From NCBI GenBank assembly GCA_013396655.1, contig WBMV01005060.1:310001-374000 (forward strand): 64,000 nucleotides of DNA. Direction: 5' to 3'. A model generated the notes under the pieces. The model was not told the origin of the DNA and did not search any database. It saw nothing but the letters and a program-made list of their open reading frames with translations. Position 1 is the first letter of the stretch, and every line of letters starts with the position of its first letter. The position numbers were made by a program, and so were the translations under genes. This document shows positions 14,301-27,884 of this stretch, one piece after another. The stretch is from Campylorhamphus procurvoides (Eukaryota > Chordata > Aves > Passeriformes > Dendrocolaptidae).

Positions 14301-14350
14301 TCAGAAAATGGAAAAAGACCACCCTATATGCTTTATCCACTTTTAAAAGA
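5326..14350. other. Unique AT-rich noncoding DNA, no gene seen
   Basis: No gene or known repeat was recognised. The stretch contains a candidate regulatory patch at 5725-5900, a 19-base near-perfect palindrome at 8982-9000, an A-rich tract near 12583-12620, and a minus-strand open frame at 11049-11360 (103 codons, ATG start) whose product has no domain I recognise. Other open frames are shorter and look like chance. Confidence 0.55.
8982..9000. repeat. 19-base palindrome (9-bp arms, 1-base centre)
   Basis: CCACAGCCA is followed by one G and then its exact reverse complement TGGCTGTGG. It would form a cruciform, although a one-base loop is too tight for a relaxed RNA hairpin. It could equally be a symmetric protein-binding site or chance. 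No terminal inverted-repeat partner was found nearby. Confidence 0.7.
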
Positions 14351-14401
14351 TTTATACACATTGTTTAAATATTTATACACATTGTATAAATATTTATACA
14401 T
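14351..14401. repeat. 21-bp minisatellite-like tandem repeat, about 2.4 copies
   Basis: The first unit is 14351-14371. The second, 14372-14392, is the same length and differs at about one position. A partial third unit starts at 14393. Each unit contains TTTATACACATTGT followed by an A/T-rich end. No gene overlaps it except a chance frame. Confidence 0.8.
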
Positions 14402-17400
14402 GTTTATGCTCTTTTAGAAGGATGAACAAACAAATTTGCAGGATCTTTGCCCCAAACTCAAACTTAACCTCTCTGCTCAGCTTCAATCAGTTCATTTGGT
14501 AGCTGCATATTCACTGATATTTTGGGAAAATCAACACATATTGTGGCTCCCAAAGAAATCTAGATCTTCTCAGCAGCAATAGCCAAATTGATCTACTCTG
14601 CTTCAGAGTTAGCTGCTCATTATTGACAAACAGTTACACACCATTGAGTTATATAAAAATATATTCTATACATGTTGAATCCTTACCAAAATGCAAAGAC
14701 AATTTGAATACAGAAGACTGAGCTACTGCATCTCTGTGATGCACTTCATGAAGGCATGGCCACAAGACCTTATGAAGGCATTGATTTTTTTCTTACCTGT
14801 GATGTTTACACACAGCAACATATTAAGTTACTATTTCACTGGTATCATAGGAGCTACAGCTACTTTTGCTAGGTTTCCTATAGTATACAATTTTTTCCCA
14901 AGTCATTAAATATCACAGATTGTGTTGTGTTGGATTTTAAAACATCCCTTTCACAAAGTCCCTTAGCTGCTGCATCCTAACCATTATCAAATAAAATGCT
15001 AACCTGGGTCCTGTTAATTTAGGAAGCACACAGTAGTGTGTAATGGGGGATTAGGAGGAAGACGAGGTGCTTAAAAGAAAAAAAAGCTAAAAGATCTAAA
15101 ACTACCTGCAGGTGGATTTAATAAGCCATCCTTGAGTTACGGCCTGCCCCAAGGACAAGAACTAGCACACAGCCACCTTCAGTGTAGCTAGCAGAATTTA
15201 CTTTTTGAACCTAATAAAGGAATTTTAATTAGACTATTTAGTCAAAACTTTGAGAAAGCCAAAATGAATATTGTTATCCTGAACACAAATTCTTCCTACA
15301 AACTGAAAAGGGCAGGTGTTTTAAAATGGTAAAACACATGAATTTGCACCCTACTTGCATTAATACAGACCACTGTCTTCTCCTGGGTCACTTAGCAGGT
15401 GCTCTGAAAGCTTATGATCATATCATTCTTTGGAAGCTGAAACCTCATGTAGTCTTAGGAGAGGATTTTCAAAGGATTGAATCCCTAACTCCATTTAGGA
15501 TCTTCCCCTTAAACCCTAATCCTAATTGCTTGATGGGACTTTTCACTGGATCCTGTATCTTCACTATTTTTAAAATACAGAGGCAGCAGAGCTGAGGTTT
15601 GGGCTCATATAACAGAACTCAGAATAAATATATGGCACCTGGTCACAAAGATTTTGCTCTCATAAGTGACTGATGCTTCTGATTTGTCATTGATCGAAAT
15701 GCAATTTATCTTCCTTGGGGAAATAAGAATGACACAGTATTTTCCAACAGGTGTGACTCACCAACTGCTTTCTTCCGATGAACTTTCAGAAGCAAAATCA
15801 TCATCAGGTTTGGCACTGGGTGCACTGGCTTTCCTACAACTGCTATTCTTACAGTGTTAATGACTTGCACTCGTATTGGATCACACTGAATGGCTCTGCC
15901 ATGAGGCTCCCTGTATCCCAAGGGATGCTGCAGCTCTTTGGCAGCACATATATTACCTGATGTCAGACAGCACTGTCTCCAACAGCAGCGGCATCCATCA
16001 GCTGCCACGAGCTAGGAAAAAAAGCAGCTGTTTCCAAATCTTTTTGATATGATGTGCAATACACTCAAGTGAACCTCCCTTCCTCTCCCCTGGGATGTAT
16101 TATAAATATTATGAATTTGTATTATTAATACTGTATGAGTGTTAGAATATTTATTCTAAGTGTGGGGCCTTAACATTTGTAGAACTCAAGTGTGTCTAGG
16201 GAGTCTCTCACTAAGTGGTGATATGCAACTGCTTCTAGATAAGTGTAAATATCACAGGACAAGATTGCACACCAGTTTAAGAGAGAAAGTAAAAAAGTGT
16301 CATATTACCCTACAGGGCTGATGCTGGAAAGTATGCAGCTGCATGCCAGGCATTCGAGTGTGAATTCTGACAGGGTATTAGGCAGCCGGTCTAGCAAAAG
16401 TGTAATAAGATCGTTAACGAACAAGAGATCAATAGCCTTTTAATTTCTCCACCTGAAATACTGTAAAATGCTCCCTTTAACATGAGGTTTTTCAGGGAAG
16501 AATGTCAACTACTCACTAATCAAAGCTGCTTTCTGCAGCAGTGCTGTGCCTCACAAACCACCCTTTAAGAAACTGTTCCTGATTTACTTGCAAACCAAAT
16601 TGCTCTTGCAGTCCGGTGTGGAATCGCTGTAATAGGAGAAAGCAACAAGGGAGGACACCTACTGATACATTACTTTTCTATTTTATTAGCAGGAACCGTG
16701 TTAAAGCCAATTAAATTTCATAGAACTGAGATCAGTTGTGCTCTTCTGGAGATTCCTGTGAAGGTTTAAAGCTAAAATGGAGAGTCTCCCACAGAAACTG
16801 TTAATTATAATTGTTCTTAATAAAGAGGGAGCACAAACGCAGCCAGAATTTGAAACTACTGTTGCTGATTTAGGAGGTCTTCCAATAAAGTCTTGTTTAT
16901 AAAAACTGTTCTCATAGCTCACTCTAATATTCCAGTGTTACCAAAGCTGCTCATTTCAAGCAAGTTTATTTTTTTTATTTTCAGTACACAAAACCACACA
17001 ATTTTATTTAACCACAAGTTTTCTGTCAAAACTCAGTATTTCATATTTCCAGCTATCAGGGTCAGGAAATGGTCATTGAAATGTATTTTTGTCTTTTTGA
17101 TGAAAAAATTCAATTGCATTTGAAGCAAAGACCATTCTGCTGGGCCTCTCAAAATTATTTCTGAAACATGTCCACTTTCAATTGCTTGCAGTATTAAGGG
17201 TTCAAGAAACTGATCTAAGAGACAAAGTTTAATCTAAATTCCTAAATATATAGCTCACTCTTTTGAAAATAGCAACCTTTTTGGTTTTATTTTTAATTAA
17301 AATAAACCCCAAACACCCTTATTTTAAATTCCTCTTGCCCTCCCCCTGCTCCCAACAATGAAAAATTGCATTTTCCATTTTTTGAGTCACATTCTTGAGA

Positions 17401-17984
17401 AAACATGATCAGGTGTTGCTCCAGGAAAGAGTCATCCTGGTCAAGCTGCAAGCGTTTCATGGCTGACCCCAAATAATGCACAGAAAAAGGAAAAGCCAGA
17501 ATACACCCACTATATAATCACCAAATTGCCTGCAGTCTCAACAGCTGCAACATTCTTTCTGACCTCAGTGAGCTCCAGCTTTTGGGAGCTGCCACCCACC
17601 TTCTCACATGCCATGTCATCACTTCAAACAAACTTTCCTAGTTTTCCAAGTTTCAAGAGCCAGTCCAAAAAAACCTCTCACTCTAAAAATTCTGCAGAAA
17701 TTTGCATCTACCACCATCACAGTCTCCCTCTCTCCCTGATAATTTTTGATCACCAGGAATCTTCCTGCTCTGTGACACAAGTTCTGTAGCCTTACATTGG
17801 AGCCTTTCAACCCAAACCTAAGAGCCGCATCAGCATCCTCTCTGGATTTTGGCCACGTAGACCTATCTGGCTCTATTTTGTCTTAGCTTTTCACATCTTC
17901 CCTCTGCAGAGGCTTTTTGCTTTCTTCATTTATTTTTATATATATACACATAGAAAATAAACATAGAGATATCTTAAAAATTTG

Positions 17985-18010
17985 GGGTTTTTTTTGGTGT
18001 TTTTTTTTTT
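17985..18010. repeat. T-rich low-complexity tract
   Basis: Two T-runs are split by GG and GTG. This is typical vertebrate homopolymer-rich DNA and is similar in appearance to the tract near 1624. No element body is attached to it. Confidence 0.6.
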
Positions 18011-20577
18011 CTGGTGGAAAAAGATGTTCATACCATTAAAAATGTTCAAGACAACATTCTGATGCAACTCCCAGTTCAAATATAATGGTGGTGTGTAGAG
18101 GTGAACTTTCCCCTTTCTGCTCTGTCATAATCTTACTTCCCCTACTCAAAGGGTTCACACTGTAGTAGTCTGAATGTACTGCCTAACAGTATGAGCTCCC
18201 CAGCTGCCACCTTCTGGAAGAACAAGTGTAAAAAACTGTTCCAAAATTGGTCTCTACTTATTCATGCATTTGGCACTTTAAAGCCATGATATATAATTTA
18301 ATACAAAAATATAAAATCAATACTGATTTAGTTCCAACCATAAAGCAAGTGGAGCACAGATCAATTTTCATAACATGCTTATAACCATTTAAACACCAAC
18401 TGATGCCTGATAAAAAAATCAGAGAAACATTTTGCTGGTTTCTGACTTAGGGAAATAGATGAATTCTGCAAGATAAAGATTCTGCACTCAGTAAAATAGA
18501 GCCTTCAATCCATAGTCCTCTTCCTCCCCCAACACTGCTCCATTATGGCCATCCTATAAGAAGCACTGGATTAGGACTTCACAAAAAACTCATACTACAG
18601 CACATCATGCAGGATTAGCAATTTTCAGTCCCAGAAGATACATAATTTCAAAAAGGCCAGAATAGGTGGACCACACAAACCTTACCACTTAGGACTGCTG
18701 ATGCCATGGCAGTGACAGTGTGGGTCAGCCTTCACAAGCACTGCCAAGACTTGGTGACCATAGCCCTTACACTGAGTATGGGTCAATAAAATGGAGAAAA
18801 CTGGGCTAGTGGGACCTGTCCTCATGGGTTTTTCACATGGGTACATGTGATGGGATGCCTGGGCAGCCAGAGCCTTGTCAGGAAAGGGACCACCTTTTCA
18901 GCAACACAGGCAGAGGCAGCAAAAGGTTCCAATTCTTCAAGGCTGATTTCTATGACAGCACAAAATACTAAACCTCAATGCAGTAATTACCTATCATGGA
19001 GTGAAAACTCAGCAATGATGAAATAATTTTTGGAAAGGGCAACTTTCAATGCCTGATGGGGTCAAACCAGCCCTGACACTCAGCTCTGCACACATGGGAA
19101 AGTCTCTCCAGGCCGAGAGTCCCTGCAGCAGCCAGGTCTCCAACTCTTCCCAAGCATCTCTCCTTCCCCATCCTTGCAGCATAGGCTCCTCTTTGCAGTC
19201 CCTGACCCCTGCATGCCTCACGCAAAGGCTCTCTGAGATCTGGTGTTCTTAGTTCTGCCAAGAGGAAGGAAGACCTTCAGCTTGCAATTCATATCTTTTC
19301 AGTAAAGCATACAACACAACACACATAGGCTGCAAACAAGTAAACCAGCTAATTACACCTTTGCTAGAGTGAGACAAATCTCAGATCCTTTCTTTATCAA
19401 TGTTTCATTTTGAACTAATATAACAAAGGATTAGTTGCCAGAAGACTGGCTATTCAGTTTTGGATAAACTTGGATAAGTGACAGCTTACTGAAGTCTGCA
19501 GCTGCACCAGACATTATGACATACAATTAATCAGACATTCTGATAAAAAGTCTTCCCTTTCAGACCAAACTGACAAGCTCAGATCAGGGAAAAGCAAGCT
19601 TTTGCATAAGCAAAGTGTTTGCTGGAAACCAGCATTCCTCCATGAAGAAGTGTAAGCTGCATGAAATGGAGCAGCCCACGTTCCTTTTCTCCCACTGTTC
19701 CCTGAAGCTTTAAGTGTGACTCCCAATACTTTAATTAAAAAATTGGCAAAGCTCCCAATACCCTCAAATCCACGATATTCATCTTTCCCTAGTAAACTCT
19801 GTTTTGATTTACTCCAGGGACAGAAACACGATCAAGAGTAATAATCATTTCCCTATTGCATTTTTTTATTTTGATCCTATTTAAGATTAAAAACTGGAAT
19901 GCCTTTTTAAACCAAGAATTTCAATAAAGAGATGTCACTGCTGCAGCGATATCTAGTGACATAGATGTTTCTTTACATAGACTTGTATTTATGGAGCAAA
20001 AATGGTTATCTCAGTAATACATAGCTGTCCTAAAGAGGCAGCTCAGCAAATTACTTTGTTAGTGCTGACTATTTACAAGTTCATCATATTAACACATGAA
20101 ATTGCACGGGATTGTGTGAAAGCATCTTTAGGATCTATTCTGCTTATCTGCATAATAAAACTCACTTTTATATATTTCCTGTTATCTAAAAGATCTCAAA
20201 GTCCCTCCCAACTTCAACTAATATACAAGCTGGAGAGACAAAGACTAATTCCCCACTGAAAGTCAGCACTGGTTTAACAACACACAACACTAAATAGGAA
20301 ATCATCTTGTACTCTCATACCTGCTTCTGCAAAGCATAATAAGCCACTAATGAATAGAAAAATATGAGTTTGTTAGAGCACAAGGGAAGCATTTAAGACA
20401 GCCTGTTGAAAATATGAAATAAATTGAGACATCCATACCAGTGAAAATAAAATAATCCAGTCACAGATGCCTTACCAGAACCTACATCCCCTTGTAAGAG
20501 TCATATTTTTCTGACTTTGATGGAAAATAGATGAAACATATCTTTTGTAGAACATATTCTCCAACTGGCATAGCCCA

Positions 20578-20606
20578 ATATAAGCCTGTAAGGAGCAGGC
20601 TTATAT
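20578..20606. repeat. Perfect inverted repeat, 11-bp arms with 7-base loop
   Basis: The left arm ATATAAGCCTG (20578-20588) and right arm CAGGCTTATAT (20596-20606) are exact reverse complements around a seven-base spacer. The stem is too short for a microRNA precursor. It may be a cruciform-prone site, a residue of a small DNA element, or chance. Confidence 0.7.
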
Positions 20607-23600
20607 ACAGGAAGGAGGGTGGCAGCCCTGCACTGCAGACCTTTCCAAAGTGAAGACACCTGGGGCCAGGGGGAGTGAATTGAAGCAAAGCCTGGGCTGG
20701 TACAGAGATATGTACTTATACTTATTTTGCCCTTCCAAAGATCAAAATGGGGATTGAACTTCCTGGGCTTTACTAACAATGGACAATCCAGGACCTAGAT
20801 TTGTACCTGTAACCCTGTTCCTCGTGGTCTGCAGGCTCCATGTTCCCAGACCCAGAGTTTCTGGTTCATGTTTTCCTTGTTCCACCCTTTTGGAAGTATT
20901 TCTGAACTACATAATTATTTTCTCTAAATATGAACAGATTTGAAATCTTTACTGTGGCTGCATCTAGAGTGCCATGTTTTGTTTGTTTTGTTTTTTGAGT
21001 AAAAGCATCAATTTCGCAGAGGGTGAGTATTTGCTACAGAAAGCTAGATAATTCTTAGTAACACTTGCATATTTTAAGCATTTTCATCCTGAAAAAATTA
21101 TTTAGAAATAAGTTTTGTTCTTTATTGACTTTGTTCTTTTCAACTATTTTCAACAGTATTGGAATAAGAGGTTTTTCAATGTTTCTTGCCCTTTTGCAAA
21201 AGTAAAATTTTGGAAAAGGGAAAAAAAAAAAGGAAACTCTCAAAACTCTGTTTTGAATGTATTAAATCAATACCAGTCATATCGAGGGCATTTGATTAAT
21301 GCCATAATCATTCTCAGAATGTCTGTGTTTCACTTAAAGTATGCCTGGCAGAATTTAAACATTTAAATGCAGAGCAAATATTGTCATATAATTTCATTTC
21401 CTAAGCACCACTGTGACATTTTTCACCTCTAAATAATACAAATGAATCCAGGAACAATCTGCTTATAAATAAGCATGAACCTCTGGAAGCACTAAATGAT
21501 GAGCTACCACTATAGGCAGTGGATGTGTTTTCATTCACAACACTAGGGGCCTGACCCAGACCCTTGATGAGTATTGTAATTCCCTGTGTACACAAAACAA
21601 AACAGAAGAAGAGTTAGTGACTGGAATCAAGTTTTGTGTCAGAGGTTGTCTTAGGAAGTATTTTCAGTTCTTTCTCTTTCTGGATGTTCAAGCCATACCT
21701 CTCTTTCCTTGTTCCTTTTAACTCCCTGCTGAATTTTATTTCAGAATCAGAAATGTTTTGCTCAGTCTATTCAAAAAAGAGTTGTCTCTTACAGCTACAG
21801 TTTTCTCCCACAGCTACAAATCCACATTTGACCTTCACACTGCATTTCAGTACAGCATTGCTTCATTTTTCACACATAATCTGATTTCATTATACAGGTC
21901 AGAATTACTCATAATGAAAAGTTGAACTAATAACAAGGGGCACCATTGATGCCTCTTGTCTCCTCATTAAAGCTGAAGACTTCAGTTTATTATAAACGGA
22001 ACAATGACCAAATACACATGCATAGGAATCAAAGTAGATTTAAGCTTTCTGTAATTTTTTTTCTTCTTTTCTCTATTCTTATGGTCTGAATAGAAGGTAA
22101 TCAAGTTGGTTTATTTAGTTTTATTTAGATTGGAAAGACTTTCATTTATCTGTTTTGGTAAAATGTTCCGCTCACAATACAACAGCAGCAGCACATTTTT
22201 TAATGCACAGCTCTGCATGAAAACAGAACACAAATCCCCAGCTCTCCACCCACTATGCAGTGGAATCTGTGGGTGACAAAGTGCAGTCAGAAAAGCACAT
22301 TTGCAGCCTGTAACAAAACAAATGTTATGATGGAGAAGAGAGGAAAAAAGGAAGTAATTTTTAGAAAGGGTTTAAACCATCACTTACTCTAGCGGGAAGA
22401 TGTGACTGACTTGCCACTTTAAGGCTTTATTGATTAATAAGATTTGAGGATACAGCATAGTAAGAAAAGTTTTCTTCTTTTTTCTTTTTTTTTTTTAAAT
22501 AAAAATAACTTCAAAAGATGGTACACAGCTATTCAAAGTTGCTCATATTTACTTTGGGATTGAAATGAAGCCTTTGAGCATCAGGAATCCATTCCAGAGG
22601 GAATGAATGATGTATTTTGATTTTAGACTTGCTATTGTACTCTTAACTCATCTTTTGGCAACAATTCAAGTTCTTATTAGTTTAAAGTTGGAATGACTTG
22701 CTTATCTGTGGTTGAACAGACCAAAGCTGAGGAGCCAGTGTTCCTATATGCTACTGTGGAAAATGGGCTGCTTACTGTTTTGAAAATACAAAACAAGGCT
22801 CCAGATCTGCAGTTGACTCCAAGCCTGGAGCCAGCATACATTGTAAAGTCAGTATCCTGATCAGAGGTTTTGTATCATTTAAAATATATGTTTTTTTAAT
22901 TACTCTGAAAAAAAATAATTGTAAATGTGTCTAAATTGTATTTTCACATGACCCTCTGATCTTTAGTGGGTCCAGACATTGTATATCTGTGTCTGAGAGA
23001 AGGTTTGACTGGCAAATGTAGGACTTCAATCTCTAACAAATAGCTCTAGAAGAAAACAAATGAATAGGTGTAGAAGAAAATTGTGTAGTTTAATTCTGTA
23101 CCAGTTGAAGTAACAAGTGTATTCACACATGGATTTAGGACAAGTAAATTCTAATGTGACTGCCATTGCCCAGGCTAGGCTAGAGACTTGCCCTGATGGA
23201 AAACTGAAGCCAGAGAAATCTAAGATTGAAAGAGTTCATTTCTTCCAGCTATTTTCTGTTTCACTTATTATTTCTTTTATGTCATATACTAGAAAGGACT
23301 CCCTTTTTCTCCTCCACAACACTTTCATTAAAACAGAAATAAAAAACCCCAACCCAACAAACACTAATTCAAAGCTCAGAAAAAAATAAAGGATGCCAGA
23401 TATCAAAAATGAAAGAATTTTTTCCTTCTTTCCTTCTTAAAATATCCTGGTTAAGAGTTCAAAGCCATCTTTTTTCCTTATAGACTAGGCTGGAATAAAA
23501 TGCCATGCCCAAGATTTGAAGTATAATTTTTAAAGTACATGTAGAATTCAAACTGGCAACAGTAGGAGAAACTGCATAAGTAAAATAAATATCAATTTTT

Positions 23601-25084
23601 TTTTTCAGAGTTTCTAACCTTTGCAATTTTTATTTTTTTAAAAATATAATTCAGAATTAAAAGCATAATAACTAAGCTGCATTTCCCACACACTTAAAGA
23701 CGCTGACCTAGACATACTGTTTTCACCATGGATGCAGCCACATGCACCGCCATCCTTGTCATGTGGTCACAAGCAGGCCTTTTCACCTGTAACAAAGCTG
23801 ATGAGTGAAAAAACAATCCCTGTGCCCCCAAATAGAGCATTGCATTCATTAGGCAGGATAGCACTCCCACTTGTAAGCAGACCCTTTTAATGCTTCCAGT
23901 GTTGCACAAGAAATGGAGGCAACCAAGATATCTAAAACTTTTGAAGGCTCCCCTCTATTGAAAGGAAAATAAAAGAAATAACAAAAGGTGTCAAAGAATA
24001 ACTACTGATGTGCAGAATTTTCTTTGAATTAAACTGAGATGACTCAAACCCATCTCTCTGCTATATCATATCACTTATAAAACCTGATCACTTTATATAG
24101 AAGTTGATATTTGGCATTTAAAAGTCTCTTTACAGCCCCTTACTAAGGGTCTACACTGCATTTTTAAACCATGTACTTTCAAGTGGCACAAGAAAGTGGT
24201 TTCTATGTGTGGGAATCTCTGAAGTGGCAAATCTGTAGTTGTTTGTTGCACTGTGGACTTTACAAGGGCCATTATTTGTAAAAGCCCCCTATGGCCAGCA
24301 TTCAAATTTCAGCTATCGATCAGTATTGAGTCCTTAGGGAAACATAATAAACAGCAGAGTTAAATAGGGGTTTTTAAGAGCCTGGGATTTGGGTTATGCC
24401 CTAATTATGAAGTTTGGATTTGTTTCTGTGTCTGGCTGTGAAAACAAAGCCCCATGCAGGCTATACTATTACGATCCCCACCAGCAGCAGAATGAGCAAT
24501 CTGCACATTTGCTGTGATTTTGCAAGTGTTGCATCACTTCATAAAGATGCCTGTCATTTCTCAAAAGATACAAGAACATCCTACAAGAAACCTTCACTGC
24601 TCTAATTCAGATTTCTTCTCCTCTGGAATCTACTAGAGCCTTATGTATTCCTGTATATAGACATACTTTAGGTGACAATATACATTCAAGAATGGTTACT
24701 GATTGCATCCCCCAGTGCCATCTCTGTAAACAGATGACCTACAATGTGTCTGCTTACAAATCCACAGCCTGAAGTTTTAAAAATATCAAATTTAAATTCT
24801 ATCTTCATTTCCCCCCCTTATGCAGTTGTTTCTTATTCGATTAACTAAAAGCTTTAGTTTCAAGTGTATTCAGTTGTGCCTGGAAAGACGGTGTTTAGGA
24901 TTGTCTTGTAAAAAACCCAAACATAAACCTCAAACAATCTTTCATCTCCCCATCCCTCCTCATGCCCTGCCAGCTTGGGGATCAGTGATTCAAAACCATT
25001 TATAGATTCAAAAAATAACTTTTTGTACTGCAAATGCTGGTGAGCAGCCCAGTATGTAGGACTGCTCTTCTTAAAGATTTTCAT

Positions 25085-25270
25085 AACCTCTCCTGCTTGT
25101 GGGGCTCATTTTACTCCTTTGGATATTTTGGCTGTTGTGCTATTAGCTGTCAATACATTAAGTAAATTGCTGTTGTGCATTAAAGGAGCCAAATTTGGCT
25201 ATTTGAATGCTAAAATGACCAGCAATTTCTGTTTATTTTATAGCTGATTAGAAATCTGCCTTTTGATCCG
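25085..25270. promoter_or_regulatory. Candidate regulatory patch with palindromic CArG box
   Basis: Seen in the sequence: GCCAAATTTGGC at 25188-25199, which contains CCAAATTTGG (25189-25198), a perfect match to the CC(A/T)6GG serum response factor consensus. A forkhead-like TGTTTATTT lies at 25230-25238, a homeodomain-like TGATTA at 25245-25250, and a TGTCA core near 25149. The clustering within about 110 bases suggests an enhancer-type element. Motif matches of this length arise by chance in AT-rich DNA, so this is an inference. No adjacent gene is visible in the window. Confidence 0.2.
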
Positions 25271-27884
25271 AGGCAGTATTTACAGGGTATTCATGTAGCA
25301 GACACACAGTGTAATCTTCTTTCTCTGCAGCTGACAGCACACAGAGATGTTCAATGTAAAACTCAATGATGTACAAAGAATTTGACTGCTATGAGATAAC
25401 TGGTCCTTTTCTTAACCCTCTCCTGATGGATTGTGGGAGGCAGACAAAATGGGGATCTGCTACCAGGCTGATAAGTCGTTTCTGTTCTCTAAAATAGGGA
25501 AGCAGGGCCATATTAAAGGTGAAACCATTTATAAATACAGTCCTGTGAAGAAGGAGATGGACAAAAAGCTGTGTGTGATGTATGAGCACATATTAAAAGA
25601 AGCAGGAACACAAAAACTCAGCAGATCAAAATATGTGTTTGCATATGCCTGTTAATTCTGAGACAAACTTTTGAAGAATGCTAGCCAATATATTCCAGCA
25701 TGAGTAACAGAAACTGGGCGAAGTTCACAGAGAAGCACTTAAATAAATCACTTGATTTTCAGAGGATATTTGAAACTCAAATACAAAATGTAATTGCCTA
25801 CCTTTAGGCATCAAATAATGAAACTGCTGACAAAATTGCTAACTCTCAGCAGCCAAGAGTTCAAGGAAGCTCAAAGACTGAGACCAAACATTCATATGCA
25901 GGTAAGAATTTTTTTTTTCTTTTTTTTTAATGTTTCTGTATGATGTCATATGTGGTCCAAACTTTTAGAAATGCATAATGTTGTCTTAGGCACAACCATA
26001 GCAGATATTTAGTGAATCTGATGGAAAATCTCACTGTAAGTTTCATGGCTACTGCCTCTGATCATAATCCCTCTTTAGGTGGAGATGGTTACAATACTAC
26101 AAATTCTCTCCTTCAGATAAATTTATAGCACTAGCATGTGTTCATCTCTGTAGGATTTAAGAGTGTTAGCAAGATCATGTCTTCCTAGAAAGCTTTATAT
26201 GTGTATGTACACTCATGCACACACACTCAAAAGCACATGCATATGGGTACGCTCTCATATATTTTTCAAGATGTCACCTGGAAATAGTCCTTGCTTACAA
26301 GCATTTAATCCTCTGAACAAAGCCCTTGCAATGTTTATTTTATTTATAAATATTTGAAATATTTATTTATTTCAATGCAACAAACTAACGATATAAGACA
26401 AACTTGATTGTGGGTGGTTTTTTGAAGATCCCCCTCCAGCAATTATTGACAATTTTTCATGAACCTCTTTTCTATAGCCTTATAGAGGGATGGAGATACT
26501 GAAAGTGCCATAACAATCCCAGAAACTAGAACAGGCCCTGTTTCTAAGTAAAATGTCATAAAACTATTTAATAAGAAAATATTTTCATAAGAACACTGTA
26601 AAAAATAATTTTGGGGGTATAAATTGCGATTCTGCATTTCTCTTATCTTCAGCTAAACAGTTGATTTTTTATTTAGTCAAATCTTAACCATCTTGGTATC
26701 CTGGCTCCTTAGTGCTCTGTCCAGGTTGGTAGCACTGAGAGAGATCACAGAAAACTTGTCTTGCCCTGTGAATCTTATTAGAAAAAAATGCAGACACATT
26801 TCTCTGGCTTGGATTCTTATAAAAGCCTGTTCTGACAAAACCTTTATATTTTAGATCTAACACTTTTTCTTAGGTGCTCTGATTAAAAAGGACAAACTTC
26901 TTCGACACATTTTCTTCTCCACAGGAGCCAGGGTTTGTTTCAGTTTCAAACTTCACTTGAAGCATCAGACATCAAACCTTTGCCCTAGAAATTACAGGCT
27001 GCACAGACACTTTCTGAAGGACAGGCAGGGATTACATTTGCATGTTTTCTGTTTCTAGTAGCTTGCCTTTACCACAACTGAAATAACCATTGTGCAGAGA
27101 ATATGCAAACCTGAATAAAGGGAGCTGGAGTGATTAAGATCTGAGATGGTCTTTATTGGCTATTCAAAGCCATTCATTTTATTAATTAAAATAAATCTGG
27201 TGACATCCATCCCACATATGCTTCTTGAGTAGTCCTTTTTCAATTCTAATTTCTGAATTCTAAACATCACCTATATCTGTAACATAATTTTCATGTTATG
27301 TGCGAAGAGACCCAACTCTTTCTGTGAATTGGATACCAGGGTAAAGGACCCCCAAAACTCTTCACTCTGCCTTCCTCATGGACTGACTTCTCTGTTGGAG
27401 AGACAAAAAGGCACTTTTGGCTGTTACTTGGTGCCCAAAACCCAGGTAAGCTCTTAGAAGCAGCAGGTTTGAGAGCCACTTGTGCCTTCTGTTGCCCAAA
27501 TTGACTGACATGCTACACATGCAGAACAAATCTTTTAAATATTAAGATACAAGTGCTCAAAAATTAGGAAACGCCAAAATCTATCTAGCTCATGAATATG
27601 TATTTTGCTCCTGTCATTGATTACATGATCACAAGCCCCTTTTTCACAAAGTCCTCAGCTGGTGCTCTCTGAATGAGCCACTGCCGAATGTTTTATCTTC
27701 ACCATTTAGTTTTTGCATTAAGCCTTGGGGATTAAGTGAGAGAAAGTAACCTGCATTATCCACAAAGTCACAATACTTACAGAAATGACTGCTGTAAAGA
27801 AACTGAATATGGTTTTGGTGTTCCCAGTTTTGGTAACTGTTCTGTAAACCTACCCTGTTAACCTCATTCTTGGAAAGTACCAGC

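Larger units (their letters stand above)
14402..27884. other. Unique AT-rich noncoding DNA, no gene seen
   Basis: More than 13 kb holds no recognisable exon, RNA gene or interspersed repeat. Features seen are a T-rich run at about 17985-18010, an 11-bp-stem hairpin at 20578-20606, and a possible regulatory patch at 25085-25270 with a palindromic CArG box. Open frames stay below about 105 codons and have no recognisable domains. Confidence 0.55.
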
